Source of the DNA: Pseudomonas entomophila | Lineage (GTDB): Bacteria > Pseudomonadota > Gammaproteobacteria > Pseudomonadales > Pseudomonadaceae | Direction of reading: 5' to 3' | Length of the DNA stretch: 47,119 bases | NCBI RefSeq assembly: GCF_013523165.1 | Contig: NZ_JAAMQI010000028.1 | Location: forward strand, 1-47,119 | Part shown: positions 1-9,651 of the stretch, piece by piece | How positions within the stretch are numbered: the stretch's first letter is position 1 | Layout: the number at the start of each line of letters is the position of its first letter | Notes under the pieces: generated by a model | The model's database searches: none | What the model saw: the letters and a program-made list of their open reading frames with translations, nothing else | Told to the model about the DNA's origin: nothing | Made by a program: the position numbers and the translations under genes

Positions 1-886
1 CACCCCTGCCCCCGTGTTCACCCCGCCGCCGCTGAGCGTGCCGGTCGAACGGGCGCGCCCTTGGTGGCGCCGCAGGTGGTGGCTGTGGCTGCTGCTGGCG
101 TTGCTGCTGCTGGCCCTGCTGTTCGGTCTGTTGCGCGGCTGCGCGCCCCAGCTGGGCCTGCCGACCCTGGCGGTCGATGCTCCGCGCCTGGAGCGTCCGA
201 CGACGGGCGTGCCGGCGCTGAGCGGTCCGAGCGCCCCGACCCTTGGCGCGCCAGCACTGACGTCCGGCGTCGGCGTCGGCGCCACCGGGGGCGTACCCGC
301 TGTCCCGGGGGGCGGCGCCGTGCCCGACGCAGGCGCCAGTGCGCCCGGTGCAGCTGCAGCCCCCGCCGCTGACGAGGCGGCCCCGCTGCCCGCAGAACCT
401 CCAGCCGCAGACGCACCCGGTACCCCAGCCGATGCCACGCCAGCGCCGGCCCCAGCCACGCCCGACGCCCAGGCCGGTGCCGCACCGGTCGCGCCTTCCG
501 CGCCCTCGGCCGGCACTGCGCCGCCGCTGACCATTCCCGAAGACGCCAGCGAAGGCCCGGCAGACTTCCTCAACGGCAACTACCGCGCCGGTGCCGGCAT
601 CCTCGACGCCAGCACCGCCAAGCCGCTGCGCCTGGAATACGCCTTCGAGAACGGCCAGGGCAACGTCACCATCCGCCGCCCGGACGGCGTGAACTGCACC
701 GGCGCGGTCAACGCCGCCATGCGTGGCGGCCAGCTGGGCATCGAAAGCCAGGACCAGGCCACCTGCACCGACGGCGGTCGCTACGACATGCCCACGGTGA
801 GCTGCGCCCCCGGCGCGCAACGCATCGCCGACTGCCAAGGCCATTACGGCTCCAGCCAATTCCCCATTTCCATGCGCCGCGAATAA
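1..886 (+). CDS. SrfA-like membrane protein, C-terminal part (5' end outside window)
   Basis: The frame is open to the window's first base, so the gene very probably starts upstream. The GTG at 14 is only the first possible start inside the window and has no ribosome binding site. What is visible is a basic, Trp/Arg-rich stretch followed by one strong transmembrane helix (about residues 23-43 counted from that GTG), a long Ala/Pro-rich linker (about 50-175), and a compact C-terminal domain of about 100 residues with four cysteines that could form disulfides in the periplasm. A C-terminal domain with this look, directly ahead of srfB, is what is expected of the SrfA family. That name rests mainly on gene order. 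Cytoplasmic N-terminal, periplasmic C-terminal topology is inferred from the arginines before the helix. The stop lies 12 bases before the srfB start, so it is the first visible gene of the operon. Confidence 0.7.
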   Translation, partial: TPAPVFTPPPLSVPVERARPWWRRRWWLWLLLALLLLALLFGLLRGCAPQLGLPTLAVDAPRLERPTTGVPALSGPSAPTLGAPALTSGVGVGATGGVPAVPGGGAVPDAGASAPGAAAAPAADEAAPLPAEPPAADAPGTPADATPAPAPATPDAQAGAAPVAPSAPSAGTAPPLTIPEDASEGPADFLNGNYRAGAGILDASTAKPLRLEYAFENGQGNVTIRRPDGVNCTGAVNAAMRGGQLGIESQDQATCTDGGRYDMPTVSCAPGAQRIADCQGHYGSSQFPISMRRE

Positions 887-898
887 AGGCCTCCTCCC

Positions 899-3800
899 AT
901 GCTGCCCGAGCTCACCCCCTTCGAAGATACCGTTCACCTGGTCAACGACAGCGGCCTGCAGTTCCTCGATTTCGCCGTCCGGCTCGACCCTGCCAAGGAA
1001 CCCGCCGGGCGTTTCGCGCGCATGGGCAACACCCTGATCGCGCGGCTGCTGCTCAACCACGAGACCCGTGAGTACTTCCACCTCGGGCCGGTGAACGACA
1101 ACGGTCAGGCCGGCCAGCACGAGCGCCTGGTCAGCGTGGTCGACGAAGAAGACCTAGCCCTGAGCCTGCAGAGCAGCCTGACCCTGCTCGACGGTCTGTG
1201 GCTGCCGGCGCCGTTCTTCCGCTTCCTGCCGCCGGAGCGCTTCGACGAAGGCCCGACCAACTGGGCACGCATGCGCCTGGTGCGCCTGGCGCAGCCGGAC
1301 GTGGACGGCAACACCCATCGCCTGACGCTGGCCTTCGACACCCGCGCCATGGCCAGCAGCCAGGGCATGCAGTACCTGGCGCCGACCCAGGACGACATCA
1401 ACGCCGGGGCCAGCTTTCGCCTGGCCTGCCAGGCCCGCCAGAGCCGCTGGTTCCTCGACCAGCAATGGGTACGCCTGTGGCTCGAAGAGGTGTACCGCGA
1501 CAGCCAGAAGGCCCGCCCCAGCGAAGACGTCGACGAGGAAATCGACGAGCAGCGCCACCTGGGCCACTACCTCAACCTGCTGAGCCTGATGGCGCGTCCG
1601 GTGCCCGAGCAGTACACCCAGGCGCCGGCCCGCCTTCCGGTGCCGGACATCAAGCTCGCCGCCAACGGCGTGGCCTCGCTGGAGCCGCCGATCCCGGTGG
1701 ACCTGGTGCTGGACGTGGGCAACTCGCGCACCTGCGGCATCCTGATCGAGAACCACGGGCAGTCCGGTGATGGCCTCAAGCACAACTACGTGCTGCAGAT
1801 CCGCGACCTCACCTGCCCCGAGCAGGTCTACAGCCAGCCGTTCGAGAGCCGCGTGGAGTTCGCCCAGGCCAGCTTCGGCAAAGAGAACTTCTCGGTGCAG
1901 AGCGGCCGCCACGATGCCTTCCAGTGGCCCACCATCGCCCGGGTCGGTGCCGAAGCCGGTCGCCTGTCGGGGCGGCGCAAGGGCACCGAAGGCTCGACCG
2001 GGCTGTCCAGCCCCAAGCGCTACCTGTGGGACGAGAACGCCTACCTGCACGGCTGGCGCTTCAACAGCGCCTACGTGCGCAGCGACAGCGAACCGAAGGC
2101 CACGGCGGCGCCGTTCTCGCACCGGGTGACCAAGCTCGGGCAAGCGTTCTACAAGCTCAAGCACGAAGACGACCGGCTGCCGGCGTTCACCCCGCAGTAC
2201 TCACGCAGCTCGCTGATGACCTTCATGCTCGCCGAGGTGCTGACCCAGGCCCTGGTGCAGATCAACAGCCCGGCCCAGCGAACGCGCATGGGCCATACCC
2301 AGCGCCCGCGGCAGCTGTCCAGCGTGACCCTGACCGTGCCGCCGGGCATGCCCCAGGTCGAACGCAGCCTGCTCAACGACCGCCTGCTGCAGGCCATCGC
2401 CCTGGTGTGGAAGTGCATGGGCTGGCACGACGGCGACCTGGACCCGGCCAAGGCCCGCGCCAGCAACGACATCCCGGCGCCGCGCATTCCGCTGCCCAAG
2501 GTCAAGGTCGAGTGGGACGAAGCGTCCTGCGGCCAGCTGGTGTACCTGTACACCGAGATCCGCGAGAACTTCGCCGGCCACCCGCAGGAGTTCTTCGACA
2601 CCCTCGCCCGCCCCGACAAGACCGACCGTGAGGCCGTGACCCTGGCCAGCATCGACATCGGCGGCGGCACCAGCGACCTGGTGATCACCGACTACCGCCT
2701 GGAGCGCGCCAGCGAGCATGCCGGCGGCAGCAACGTGACCATCCTGCCGGCGCAGCGCTTTCGCGACAGCTTCAAGATCGCCGGGGACGACATCCTGCTC
2801 GACGTGATCCAGCGCTTCGTCCTGCCGGGGCTGGAGCAGGCCTTCGCCGAGGCGGGCGTGCAGGCGCCGCGTGCCCTGCTTTCGCGCCTGTGTGGCGACG
2901 AGAGCACCAGCGCCCAGGACGCGGTGTTGCGCCAGCAGTTGAACCTGCAGGTGTTCACGCCGCTGGGCCTGCACCTGCTGGCGCTGTACGAGCGCTTCGA
3001 CCCCGAGGTGCCGTGCACCGTGCACGAGCCGAGCTACGCCGAGGTGCTGGCACTCACCCACGGGGCGATCGGCGAGCGCGTGCGCGAGTACGTGGCCAGC
3101 AACGTACGCCGGGCCGACGGCGGCAATGCCCGGTTCGAGCTGGACCAGGTGCGCCTGCGCGTGGACCTGGCGGCCATTCACCAGGCCTTCCTCAAGGGCC
3201 AGATCAACCTGTGCAAGGTGCTCGACGCCCTGACCGAGGTGGTCTTCCACTACCCGTGCGACGCCCTGCTGATCACCGGCCGGCCCTCGCGGCTGCCTGG
3301 CGTGCTGGCCTACCTGCGACGCAAGGTGCCGTTGCCGCCCGGGCGCATCGTGCCCATGGACGGCTACCGTGTCGGCGGCTGGTACCCCTTCCACCGCAAC
3401 GGCCGCATCGACGACCCCAAGACCACCGCGGCCGTGGGCGCGATGCTCTGCCTGCTGAGCGAGCAGCGCAAGATCTCCAACTTCTACTTCAGCGTCGCGC
3501 GCCTGAAGCCGTACTCGACCATGCGTCACATCGGCAAGCTCGACGAGAACAACCTGATCATCGACCACGACCTGCTCTACCGCGACGTGATCCACACCGA
3601 CGCCCAGGGCAACGAGAGCCTGCGCCTGCATGCGCCGGAGGTAGAAGCACCGGTGCTGCGCGTGCTCGGCAAGACCCGCCTGGGCTACCGCCAGCTGGCC
3701 GCCCAGCGCTGGGTGGCTGCGCCGCTGTACCTGGTCGAACTGACCGACAGTGGCACCCGCAAGCTGGCCAACAAGCGCACCCGCGACGGCCGTGAGCCGT

Positions 3801-4018
3801 GCCTGCTGCTGCGCCTGCGGGTCGAGGCGGCCGACAGCGACCGCGCCGAAGCCGAGATCGTCGCCGAGAAGCTGCTGATCGACGAGAACATCGAAAGCAA
3901 CGTGGAGGGCGAGTCCTTCACCCGCAAGGACGTGCGCTTGCAGCTGTACACCATGCTGAGCGCCGAAGGTGGCGCCTCCAACTACTGGCTCGACAGCGGG
4001 AGCGTGAGTCCGAAATGA
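899..4018 (+). CDS. srfB: SrfB family protein, actin/Hsp70-fold ATPase
   Basis: This 1039-residue protein is recognised as virulence factor SrfB. It carries the nucleotide-binding signatures of the actin/Hsp70 fold: a phosphate-1 loop LDVGNSRTCG with Asp272, a phosphate-2 loop SIDIGGGTSDLVI with Asp586, and an adenosine-type motif ITGRPSRLPGV around residue 794. The roughly 270 residues before the first loop and the stretch after about 860 have no motif I can name. There is no signal peptide or membrane segment, so it should be cytoplasmic. SrfB was named in Salmonella as an SsrB-regulated factor; its biochemical role is not established. It starts 12 bases after the SrfA-like gene, and its stop overlaps the srfC start (ATGA at 4015-4018), which implies translational coupling of the two NTPases. 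Confidence 0.9.
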   Translation: MLPELTPFEDTVHLVNDSGLQFLDFAVRLDPAKEPAGRFARMGNTLIARLLLNHETREYFHLGPVNDNGQAGQHERLVSVVDEEDLALSLQSSLTLLDGLWLPAPFFRFLPPERFDEGPTNWARMRLVRLAQPDVDGNTHRLTLAFDTRAMASSQGMQYLAPTQDDINAGASFRLACQARQSRWFLDQQWVRLWLEEVYRDSQKARPSEDVDEEIDEQRHLGHYLNLLSLMARPVPEQYTQAPARLPVPDIKLAANGVASLEPPIPVDLVLDVGNSRTCGILIENHGQSGDGLKHNYVLQIRDLTCPEQVYSQPFESRVEFAQASFGKENFSVQSGRHDAFQWPTIARVGAEAGRLSGRRKGTEGSTGLSSPKRYLWDENAYLHGWRFNSAYVRSDSEPKATAAPFSHRVTKLGQAFYKLKHEDDRLPAFTPQYSRSSLMTFMLAEVLTQALVQINSPAQRTRMGHTQRPRQLSSVTLTVPPGMPQVERSLLNDRLLQAIALVWKCMGWHDGDLDPAKARASNDIPAPRIPLPKVKVEWDEASCGQLVYLYTEIRENFAGHPQEFFDTLARPDKTDREAVTLASIDIGGGTSDLVITDYRLERASEHAGGSNVTILPAQRFRDSFKIAGDDILLDVIQRFVLPGLEQAFAEAGVQAPRALLSRLCGDESTSAQDAVLRQQLNLQVFTPLGLHLLALYERFDPEVPCTVHEPSYAEVLALTHGAIGERVREYVASNVRRADGGNARFELDQVRLRVDLAAIHQAFLKGQINLCKVLDALTEVVFHYPCDALLITGRPSRLPGVLAYLRRKVPLPPGRIVPMDGYRVGGWYPFHRNGRIDDPKTTAAVGAMLCLLSEQRKISNFYFSVARLKPYSTMRHIGKLDENNLIIDHDLLYRDVIHTDAQGNESLRLHAPEVEAPVLRVLGKTRLGYRQLAAQRWVAAPLYLVELTDSGTRKLANKRTRDGREPCLLLRLRVEAADSDRAEAEIVAEKLLIDENIESNVEGESFTRKDVRLQLYTMLSAEGGASNYWLDSGSVSPK

Positions 4019-6681
4019 GCAAGCTGACTGCTGAACCCACCGCGCTCGCCCAGGCCTGGGCCAACGTCTACACCGGCGCAGGTCTGGCCCTGGACTGGAT
4101 CGCCGAGGTCGCCCCGGCGGTCGAGGACATCGCCCAGCGCGCGCCGAGCCTGAACCGCGACCTGCACCGCGCCCGCAACCTGGCGCGCAGCCTGCAGCGG
4201 GTCAGCGCCACGCCGATGACCGCCGGCTTCTTCGGCCTGTCCCAGGCCGGCAAGAGCTACCTGATCTCGGCCCTGGCCGCCGACGCGCAGGGCCGCCTGG
4301 AAACCCGTCTCGGCCCACGCACGCTGGACTTCATCGAACACGTCAACCCGGTCGGCGGCGGCAAGGAAGCCACTGGCCTGGTCACGCGCTTCACTCGCCA
4401 CGCCCAGCCCAGTCCGGACCCGGCCTTCCCGGTGGAGCTGCGGCTGTTCCGCGAGATCGAGATCGCGATCATCCTGGCCAATGCCTGGTTCGAGGACTTC
4501 GACCACCAGCAGCTCGACTCGGCCTTCACCGAGGCGCGCATCGACGCGGCCCTGGCGCCGTTCGCCGACGTGACCGCCGGGCCGGCCGTGCCGGGGTTCG
4601 ACCGTGACGACCTGGTGCTGCTGTGGGATTACCTGGAGCACCACTACCGTCACCCAGTGCAGCCGCTGGCCGCCCGCTACTGGCCGCGGGTGCTGGAGAT
4701 CGCCCCGCAACTGTCGGTGCGCGATCGCGCCCGCCTGCTGGCGCCGCTCTGGGGCAACCTGGGGCCGATGACCGACACCTACGAGCAGCTGGCCGGCGCG
4801 CTGCACCGGCTGGGCCTGGCGCAGACCGTGATGGCGCCGCTCAGTGCACTGGTCAGCGAGCGCGACGGCCTGCTGGTGCAAAGCAACAGCATCATGAACG
4901 TCGACATCCTCAGCCAGCTGGGCGCAGCCGACGATGGCCTGTTGCAGGTCCGTCCACTGCAAGCCAGCGGCGAGCTGGGCGCACCGGCCGGGGTACAGAC
5001 CGCGCAGTTGGCGGCGCTGACCAGCGAACTGATCTTCGGCCTGCTCAACGAGCCGGCCAACGACATCGTCAACCGGGTCGACGTGCTGGACTTCCCCGGT
5101 TACCGCAGCCGCGAAAAACTGCTCAGGCTGCCCGAGCAGGCCGGCAACCCGGTGGCCAAGCTGCTGCTGCGCGGCAAGGTCGCCTACCTGTTCGAGCGCT
5201 ACACCCAGGAGCAGGAGATGAACGCCCTGGTAATGTGCACCAGCACGTTCAAGCAGAGCGAGGTGGTCAGCGTCGGCAAGGTCCTGCAGGACTGGATCGA
5301 CCGCACCCAGGGCGCCAGCCCGCAGCAGCGCGATGGCCAGGACGCAGGCCTGGTCTGGGCGCTGACCATGAGCGACGGCTTCATCACCGGCGCCCTGGAA
5401 AAGTCCGCCGCGCAGTACCCCGAAGCGTGCGAGAACATGCTCAAGCTCACCCTGATCGAACGCTTCGGCAACGAGCCGTGGATGCGCGAATGGGGCAGCC
5501 AGCCGTTCAACAACACCTACCTGGTGCGCAAGCCGCGCCTGGAAAACACCTTCATCGACCTGAGCGCCAAGACCCCTGACGGCACCCGTCAGGAGCTGGG
5601 CCTGAAGACCGACAAACAGGCTGACCTGGCGCAGCTCAAGGCCAGCTTCGTCGGCAGCGAACTCAGCCGCCGCCACGTGGCCGACGCCGACGCCGCCTGG
5701 GATGCGATGCTCGCCCTCAACGACGGCGGCCTGGCCCGCTTCAGCGCCGCGTTCGCCCGCGCCACGCCGCTGTCGCGCAAGCTCGAGCGCATCGCCCAGC
5801 AGTACGAGGACCTGCTCGCGCAGCTGCTGCCACGCCTGGCCCAGTACTACCAGGCCGGTGGCGAAGACGAGCGCCAGCAGAAGAAAGAGCTGGCCAACCG
5901 CATCGCCGCGCCGTTCGTGCGCCAGGCGCAGCGCAAGCACCTGCTCGGCGAACTGCTGGCCTACATGGCGGTGCCGGAGAGCGCCCTGCGCGAGCTGTAC
6001 CTGTCGGGCGACTTCGACAGCGCCGACAGCCCCCCGGCCGCCGCCGATGCCGCGCCGGTCGTGGACGACTTCGACATCTTCGGCGCGCCGGACGCCGCCG
6101 CGCCCGCCCCGGCGGTGACCGAGTACCAGAGCCACGAGCACCAGTTCGCCCGTGCCGCCTTCGACCTCTGGGCCGCGCACCTGCGCACCCTGAGCCGCCG
6201 TGCGTACGTGCTGCAGATGCTCGATCTGCCGGCCGAGACGGTCGCTGCCCTGGTCAACGAGCTGGTGGTCTGCGCCGAACGCCTGGAGCTGCCCCGCCAG
6301 CTCAGCGAAGCGCTCCTGCGCCGCGCCCAGAGCGGCGTGCGCCGCGAGTCGCTGGTGCAACGCCAGGTGCTGACCGCGCAACTGGTGCTCAACGACTTCA
6401 GCGCCTGGTTCGGCCACCTGGGCGAGCCCCAGGCCCAGCGCCCCAACAGCCTGCTGGGCAGCCGCGAGCCGCTGTTCGCCTTCTACCAGCGGCCGATGCC
6501 GGGACGCTTCCCCGAACTGGCGGCGCAGGCCGAGGACCAGGCGGTGACGTTCGCCGACAGCTGGATCTCCGGCGTGGCGATCCACACCCAGAACAACGCC
6601 GGGCACCGCAAGGGCCTGGCGATCAGCCCCGAACAGAACGAACGACTGGGCCTGGCCCTGAACCGGCTCACAGCGAGATAA
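4015..6681 (+). CDS. srfC: SrfC family putative virulence factor, P-loop NTPase
   Basis: This 888-residue protein matches the SrfC family. Near the N-terminus is a Walker A motif GLSQAGKS (residues 74-81, Lys80), and a G3/Walker-B-like DFPG lies at 359-362. The spacing recalls large GTPases of the dynamin type, with a long insertion between the two motifs; that fold assignment is inference. A Pro/Ala/Asp-rich low-complexity linker sits at about 670-700, followed by a helical C-terminal region. No signal peptide or membrane helix is seen. The ATG at 4015 is chosen because it overlaps the srfB stop as ATGA, has a purine-rich GGGAGCGTGAG stretch upstream, and begins where coding character becomes convincing. 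The same open frame runs further upstream inside srfB, but without SrfC-like sequence. Only 3 bases separate it from the next gene. Confidence 0.88.
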   Translation: MSKLTAEPTALAQAWANVYTGAGLALDWIAEVAPAVEDIAQRAPSLNRDLHRARNLARSLQRVSATPMTAGFFGLSQAGKSYLISALAADAQGRLETRLGPRTLDFIEHVNPVGGGKEATGLVTRFTRHAQPSPDPAFPVELRLFREIEIAIILANAWFEDFDHQQLDSAFTEARIDAALAPFADVTAGPAVPGFDRDDLVLLWDYLEHHYRHPVQPLAARYWPRVLEIAPQLSVRDRARLLAPLWGNLGPMTDTYEQLAGALHRLGLAQTVMAPLSALVSERDGLLVQSNSIMNVDILSQLGAADDGLLQVRPLQASGELGAPAGVQTAQLAALTSELIFGLLNEPANDIVNRVDVLDFPGYRSREKLLRLPEQAGNPVAKLLLRGKVAYLFERYTQEQEMNALVMCTSTFKQSEVVSVGKVLQDWIDRTQGASPQQRDGQDAGLVWALTMSDGFITGALEKSAAQYPEACENMLKLTLIERFGNEPWMREWGSQPFNNTYLVRKPRLENTFIDLSAKTPDGTRQELGLKTDKQADLAQLKASFVGSELSRRHVADADAAWDAMLALNDGGLARFSAAFARATPLSRKLERIAQQYEDLLAQLLPRLAQYYQAGGEDERQQKKELANRIAAPFVRQAQRKHLLGELLAYMAVPESALRELYLSGDFDSADSPPAAADAAPVVDDFDIFGAPDAAAPAPAVTEYQSHEHQFARAAFDLWAAHLRTLSRRAYVLQMLDLPAETVAALVNELVVCAERLELPRQLSEALLRRAQSGVRRESLVQRQVLTAQLVLNDFSAWFGHLGEPQAQRPNSLLGSREPLFAFYQRPMPGRFPELAAQAEDQAVTFADSWISGVAIHTQNNAGHRKGLAISPEQNERLGLALNRLTAR

Positions 6682-6684
6682 ACG

Positions 6685-7680
6685 ATGGCTATCACCCCCA
6701 AGCTGCAGCCTTTGCTCCCCTCGACCCCCGGCCGTGCCCTGCTGCACGTGCGGGGCTGGGAATACGACAGCGGCGCGCTGTCCTTCGCCATCCAGCGCAA
6801 CCAGGACGAGCACTACCTGCAGGCTGACCAGCACTGGAGCAACACACCCTGCTGGTTCGAGCAGGCGTTCGAGGAAGACGCCAGCGGCGAGCACCTGACC
6901 TGTACGCTGGGCGCGCAGATCGTCGACCCGTTGCTGAGTCAGCCGAACAACCTCTACAACCTGCGCCTGCGCGGCCCGGATGGCGAGGACGAGAACGTCC
7001 TGCGCCTGGCCGACGGCCTGCTGCCTTCCGGCGCTGCCGCAGCCACCGGCCCGGCGGGGGCCGAGCGCAGCGCGGTGCTGACGCCTGAGCCGGCACCGAC
7101 ACCGCCGCCGGTGGTCGAACCTGAGCCTGTGCCTGCTCCCGAGCCGGCCCCTGAGCCGGTCGCCCCGCCGCCTGCCCCGCCGGTCACGCCCCCGGCGAAA
7201 GCCAGCAAGACCGGCCTGTGGATCGCCCTGGTCCTGATCCTGCTGGCGTTGGCGGCCCTGGCCTGGTGGCTGCTCAAGCCAGGCGCCGAGCCGGCCGCGC
7301 CCGCTGCGCCTGCACCCGCCGCCGCGACGACGGCCGCCCCATGCAGCCGCGAAGCCTTGGCCAGCGATTCGGAGCTGCAGTTCGTCCAGGCCTGCATCCA
7401 GCAGGCGCCGGGCAGCCAGGCCTTGCTCGAGACCATCGCCCAGGCCAAGGCGGCCAAGCAGTGCGGCGTGGCGCAGCGGCTGTACGCCAACCGCGCCCAG
7501 GCCGGCGACCTGGCCATCGCCAGCGCCTACGCCCACGAGTACGACCCCAAGTTCCTGCAACCCAGCGACTGTTTCAAGGCGCCTGACGACGCCACGGCGG
7601 TGTACTGGTACGAAACCATCCAGGGCTTCGACCCGGACAATGCCGAGGCCGCCGAGCGCCTCAAGGACCTGAAGAAGTGA
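6685..7680 (+). CDS. Single-pass membrane protein of the srf operon, Sel1-like C-terminus
   Basis: This 331-residue protein is not recognised by name. Residues 1-115 form a globular, probably cytoplasmic domain. A Pro/Glu/Ala-rich linker follows (about 130-170), then one transmembrane helix (about 174-195) flanked by lysines, an Ala/Pro spacer, and a C-terminal helical domain of about 115 residues with three cysteines. That C-terminal domain has a Sel1/TPR-like rhythm (alanine-rich helices, conserved Tyr and Gly). The order linker, helix, linker, domain resembles the SrfA-like protein and the terminal vWA protein of the same operon. The ATG follows the srfC stop by 3 bases, and its own stop overlaps the next start (GTGA at 7677-7680). 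It plausibly anchors or senses across the inner membrane for the SrfBC module, which is inference from topology and position. Confidence 0.75.
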   Translation: MAITPKLQPLLPSTPGRALLHVRGWEYDSGALSFAIQRNQDEHYLQADQHWSNTPCWFEQAFEEDASGEHLTCTLGAQIVDPLLSQPNNLYNLRLRGPDGEDENVLRLADGLLPSGAAAATGPAGAERSAVLTPEPAPTPPPVVEPEPVPAPEPAPEPVAPPPAPPVTPPAKASKTGLWIALVLILLALAALAWWLLKPGAEPAAPAAPAPAAATTAAPCSREALASDSELQFVQACIQQAPGSQALLETIAQAKAAKQCGVAQRLYANRAQAGDLAIASAYAHEYDPKFLQPSDCFKAPDDATAVYWYETIQGFDPDNAEAAERLKDLKK

Positions 7681-9650
7681 AGCTGCGCCTGATCGCCCTC
7701 GCCGCCGGCCTTGTGCTGGCCCACGGCACCGTGCTGGCCGCCGACAAACCGCTGCTGCAAGCCGGCAAGAAGACCCTGTTCCAGCGCGTGCTGACCACAC
7801 CGGGCTGCCACCTGAGCCCGACGGCGGGCGCCCCGGCCGGGGCCGAACAGCCGGCCTTCAGCCGCTTCTACGTGTACGAACGCAGCCAGGCCGGCAACGC
7901 CGAATGGCTCAAGGTCGGCCCGGACAGCTTCGGCAAGACCCTTGGCTGGCTGCCGGCGGCCTGCACGGTGGAATGGCGCATGCAGCTCACCCTGGCCTTC
8001 ACCAACCCGGCCAACCGCGACCGCCTGCTGTTCTTCAAGGAGCGCAAGACCCTCGAGGGCATCCTCGACGCGCCCGACCCGGTCAGCCACATTGCCCCGC
8101 TACGCGCCAAGCTCAAGCAGGGCCAGACCGCCCCAGGCGTACTGGCCCAGGAGCCCGAATACTTCATCGACCTGCAGAAGCAGTTCTACCTGCTGCCGGT
8201 GCTCAGCGGCGAAGAAGTCATGACCGAAGCCGGCTTTCGCACGCGCATCCTCGACGTGGCCTCGGTCAGCAAGGCCGACGCCCAGGCCACCAACGCCCCG
8301 GCCAACGCAGCCGCGCAGGGTGCAGCCGGCGCCGGCAACAGCGCCAGCCAGCTCAAGGAATTCAGCGCGGCGGTGGTGTTCGTGATCGACTCGACCATCT
8401 CCATGGACCCGTACATCGAGCGCACCCGCGAGGCGATCCGCAAGGTCTATGCGCAGATCGCCAAGGAAAACCTCGGCCGCCAGGTCAAGTTCGGGCTGGT
8501 CGCCTTCCGCTCCAGCACCCAGGCGGTGCCGGGCCTGGAATACCTGACCAAGCTGTACGCCGACCCCAACACGGTCAAGGACGGCGACGACTTCCTGGCC
8601 AAGGTCGCGGACCTCAAGCAGGCCAAGGTGTCGAGCAAGGCGTTCGACGAGGACGCCTACGCCGGGGTGATGCAGGCCATCGACACGATCGACTGGAAAC
8701 CCTTCGGTGCCCGCTACGTGGTGCTGATCACCGACGCCGGGGCACTGGACGGTGACGACAAGCTTTCCTCCACCGGGCTGAGCGCCGAGCAGGTGCGCAT
8801 CGAGGCGGCCAACCCGGGCGTGGCGCTGTACACCCTGCACCTCAAGACCCCGGCCGGGGCCAAGGACCACGCCCGGGCCGAGGCGCAATACCAGGCGCTG
8901 TCGACCTACACCGGCACCCAGACGTCGCTGTACTACCCGGTGGACGCCGGCGACGTGGAAGCCTACGGGCGCAAGGTGGATGCCCTGGCCAGCGCCATCA
9001 CCGGCCAGGTCAAGGCCGCCTACATGGGCGACGAGGCCATCGGCAGCGCGCTCAACGCCAAGGCCACGCCCGAAGAGCAGAAGCTGGTCGACGACGCCGC
9101 GCTGATCGGCCACGCCATGCGCCTGGCCTACCTGGGCGAACAGCAAGGCACCCAGGCGCCACCGGTGTTCCAGGCGTGGATCGCCGACCGTGACCCGATC
9201 AAGCAGAACGTGCCGACCACCGACGTGCGCGTGCTGCTGACCAAGGCGCAGCTGAGCGACCTGTCCGAGGTGCTCAAGCAGATCCTCGACGCTGCCAACC
9301 AGGGGCTGATCTCGCCCAGCGACATGTTCGAACGCCTGCGCAACGTGGCCGCGACCATGGGCACCGACCCCAACCAGCTCAAGGCCAACGGCAACGCCAA
9401 GGTGGCCGACCTGGGCGTGCTCGGCGAATACCTCGACGACCTGCCCTACCACAGCGAGGTCCTGAACCTCGACGAGGAGACCTGGAAGAGCTGGGACGGC
9501 CTGGCCCAGGAGAAATTCATCCGCACCCTGGCCACCAAGCTGCGCCACTACCAGCGCTACAACGCCGACGTGGACCGCTGGGTGTCCCTGGCCGAAGGCA
9601 GCGATGCACGTGACTACGTGTACCCGGTGCCGCTGGAAATGATGCCCTGA
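7677..9650 (+). CDS. Exported von Willebrand factor A domain protein
   Basis: This 657-residue protein starts at a GTG overlapping the previous stop. It has a clear signal peptide (MKLRLIALAAGLVLAHGTVLA, cleavage near residue 21), so it should be periplasmic. A vWA domain begins near residue 230 with the core strand AVVFVID and a MIDAS-like motif DSTIS at 238-242; Thr replaces the first Ser of the usual DxSxS, a change that can still bind metal. The VLITDAGAL strand near residue 345 fits the later part of the vWA fold. The N-terminal 210 residues and the roughly 200-residue helical C-terminus are not recognised. vWA domains usually act as metal-dependent protein-binding modules. Here it lies between the membrane protein and the ABC exporter genes, so a scaffold or chaperone role in the periplasm is plausible but unproven. 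Confidence 0.82.
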   Translation: MKLRLIALAAGLVLAHGTVLAADKPLLQAGKKTLFQRVLTTPGCHLSPTAGAPAGAEQPAFSRFYVYERSQAGNAEWLKVGPDSFGKTLGWLPAACTVEWRMQLTLAFTNPANRDRLLFFKERKTLEGILDAPDPVSHIAPLRAKLKQGQTAPGVLAQEPEYFIDLQKQFYLLPVLSGEEVMTEAGFRTRILDVASVSKADAQATNAPANAAAQGAAGAGNSASQLKEFSAAVVFVIDSTISMDPYIERTREAIRKVYAQIAKENLGRQVKFGLVAFRSSTQAVPGLEYLTKLYADPNTVKDGDDFLAKVADLKQAKVSSKAFDEDAYAGVMQAIDTIDWKPFGARYVVLITDAGALDGDDKLSSTGLSAEQVRIEAANPGVALYTLHLKTPAGAKDHARAEAQYQALSTYTGTQTSLYYPVDAGDVEAYGRKVDALASAITGQVKAAYMGDEAIGSALNAKATPEEQKLVDDAALIGHAMRLAYLGEQQGTQAPPVFQAWIADRDPIKQNVPTTDVRVLLTKAQLSDLSEVLKQILDAANQGLISPSDMFERLRNVAATMGTDPNQLKANGNAKVADLGVLGEYLDDLPYHSEVLNLDEETWKSWDGLAQEKFIRTLATKLRHYQRYNADVDRWVSLAEGSDARDYVYPVPLEMMP

Positions 9651-9651
9651 C

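Noticed and set aside
3982..7800. A 1272-codon open frame on the minus strand opposite srfC and its neighbours.
   Set aside because: It is antisense to well-supported genes; long stop-free frames are expected opposite GC-rich coding sequence with strong third-position bias, and its product is low-complexity Gly/Arg/Gln-rich.
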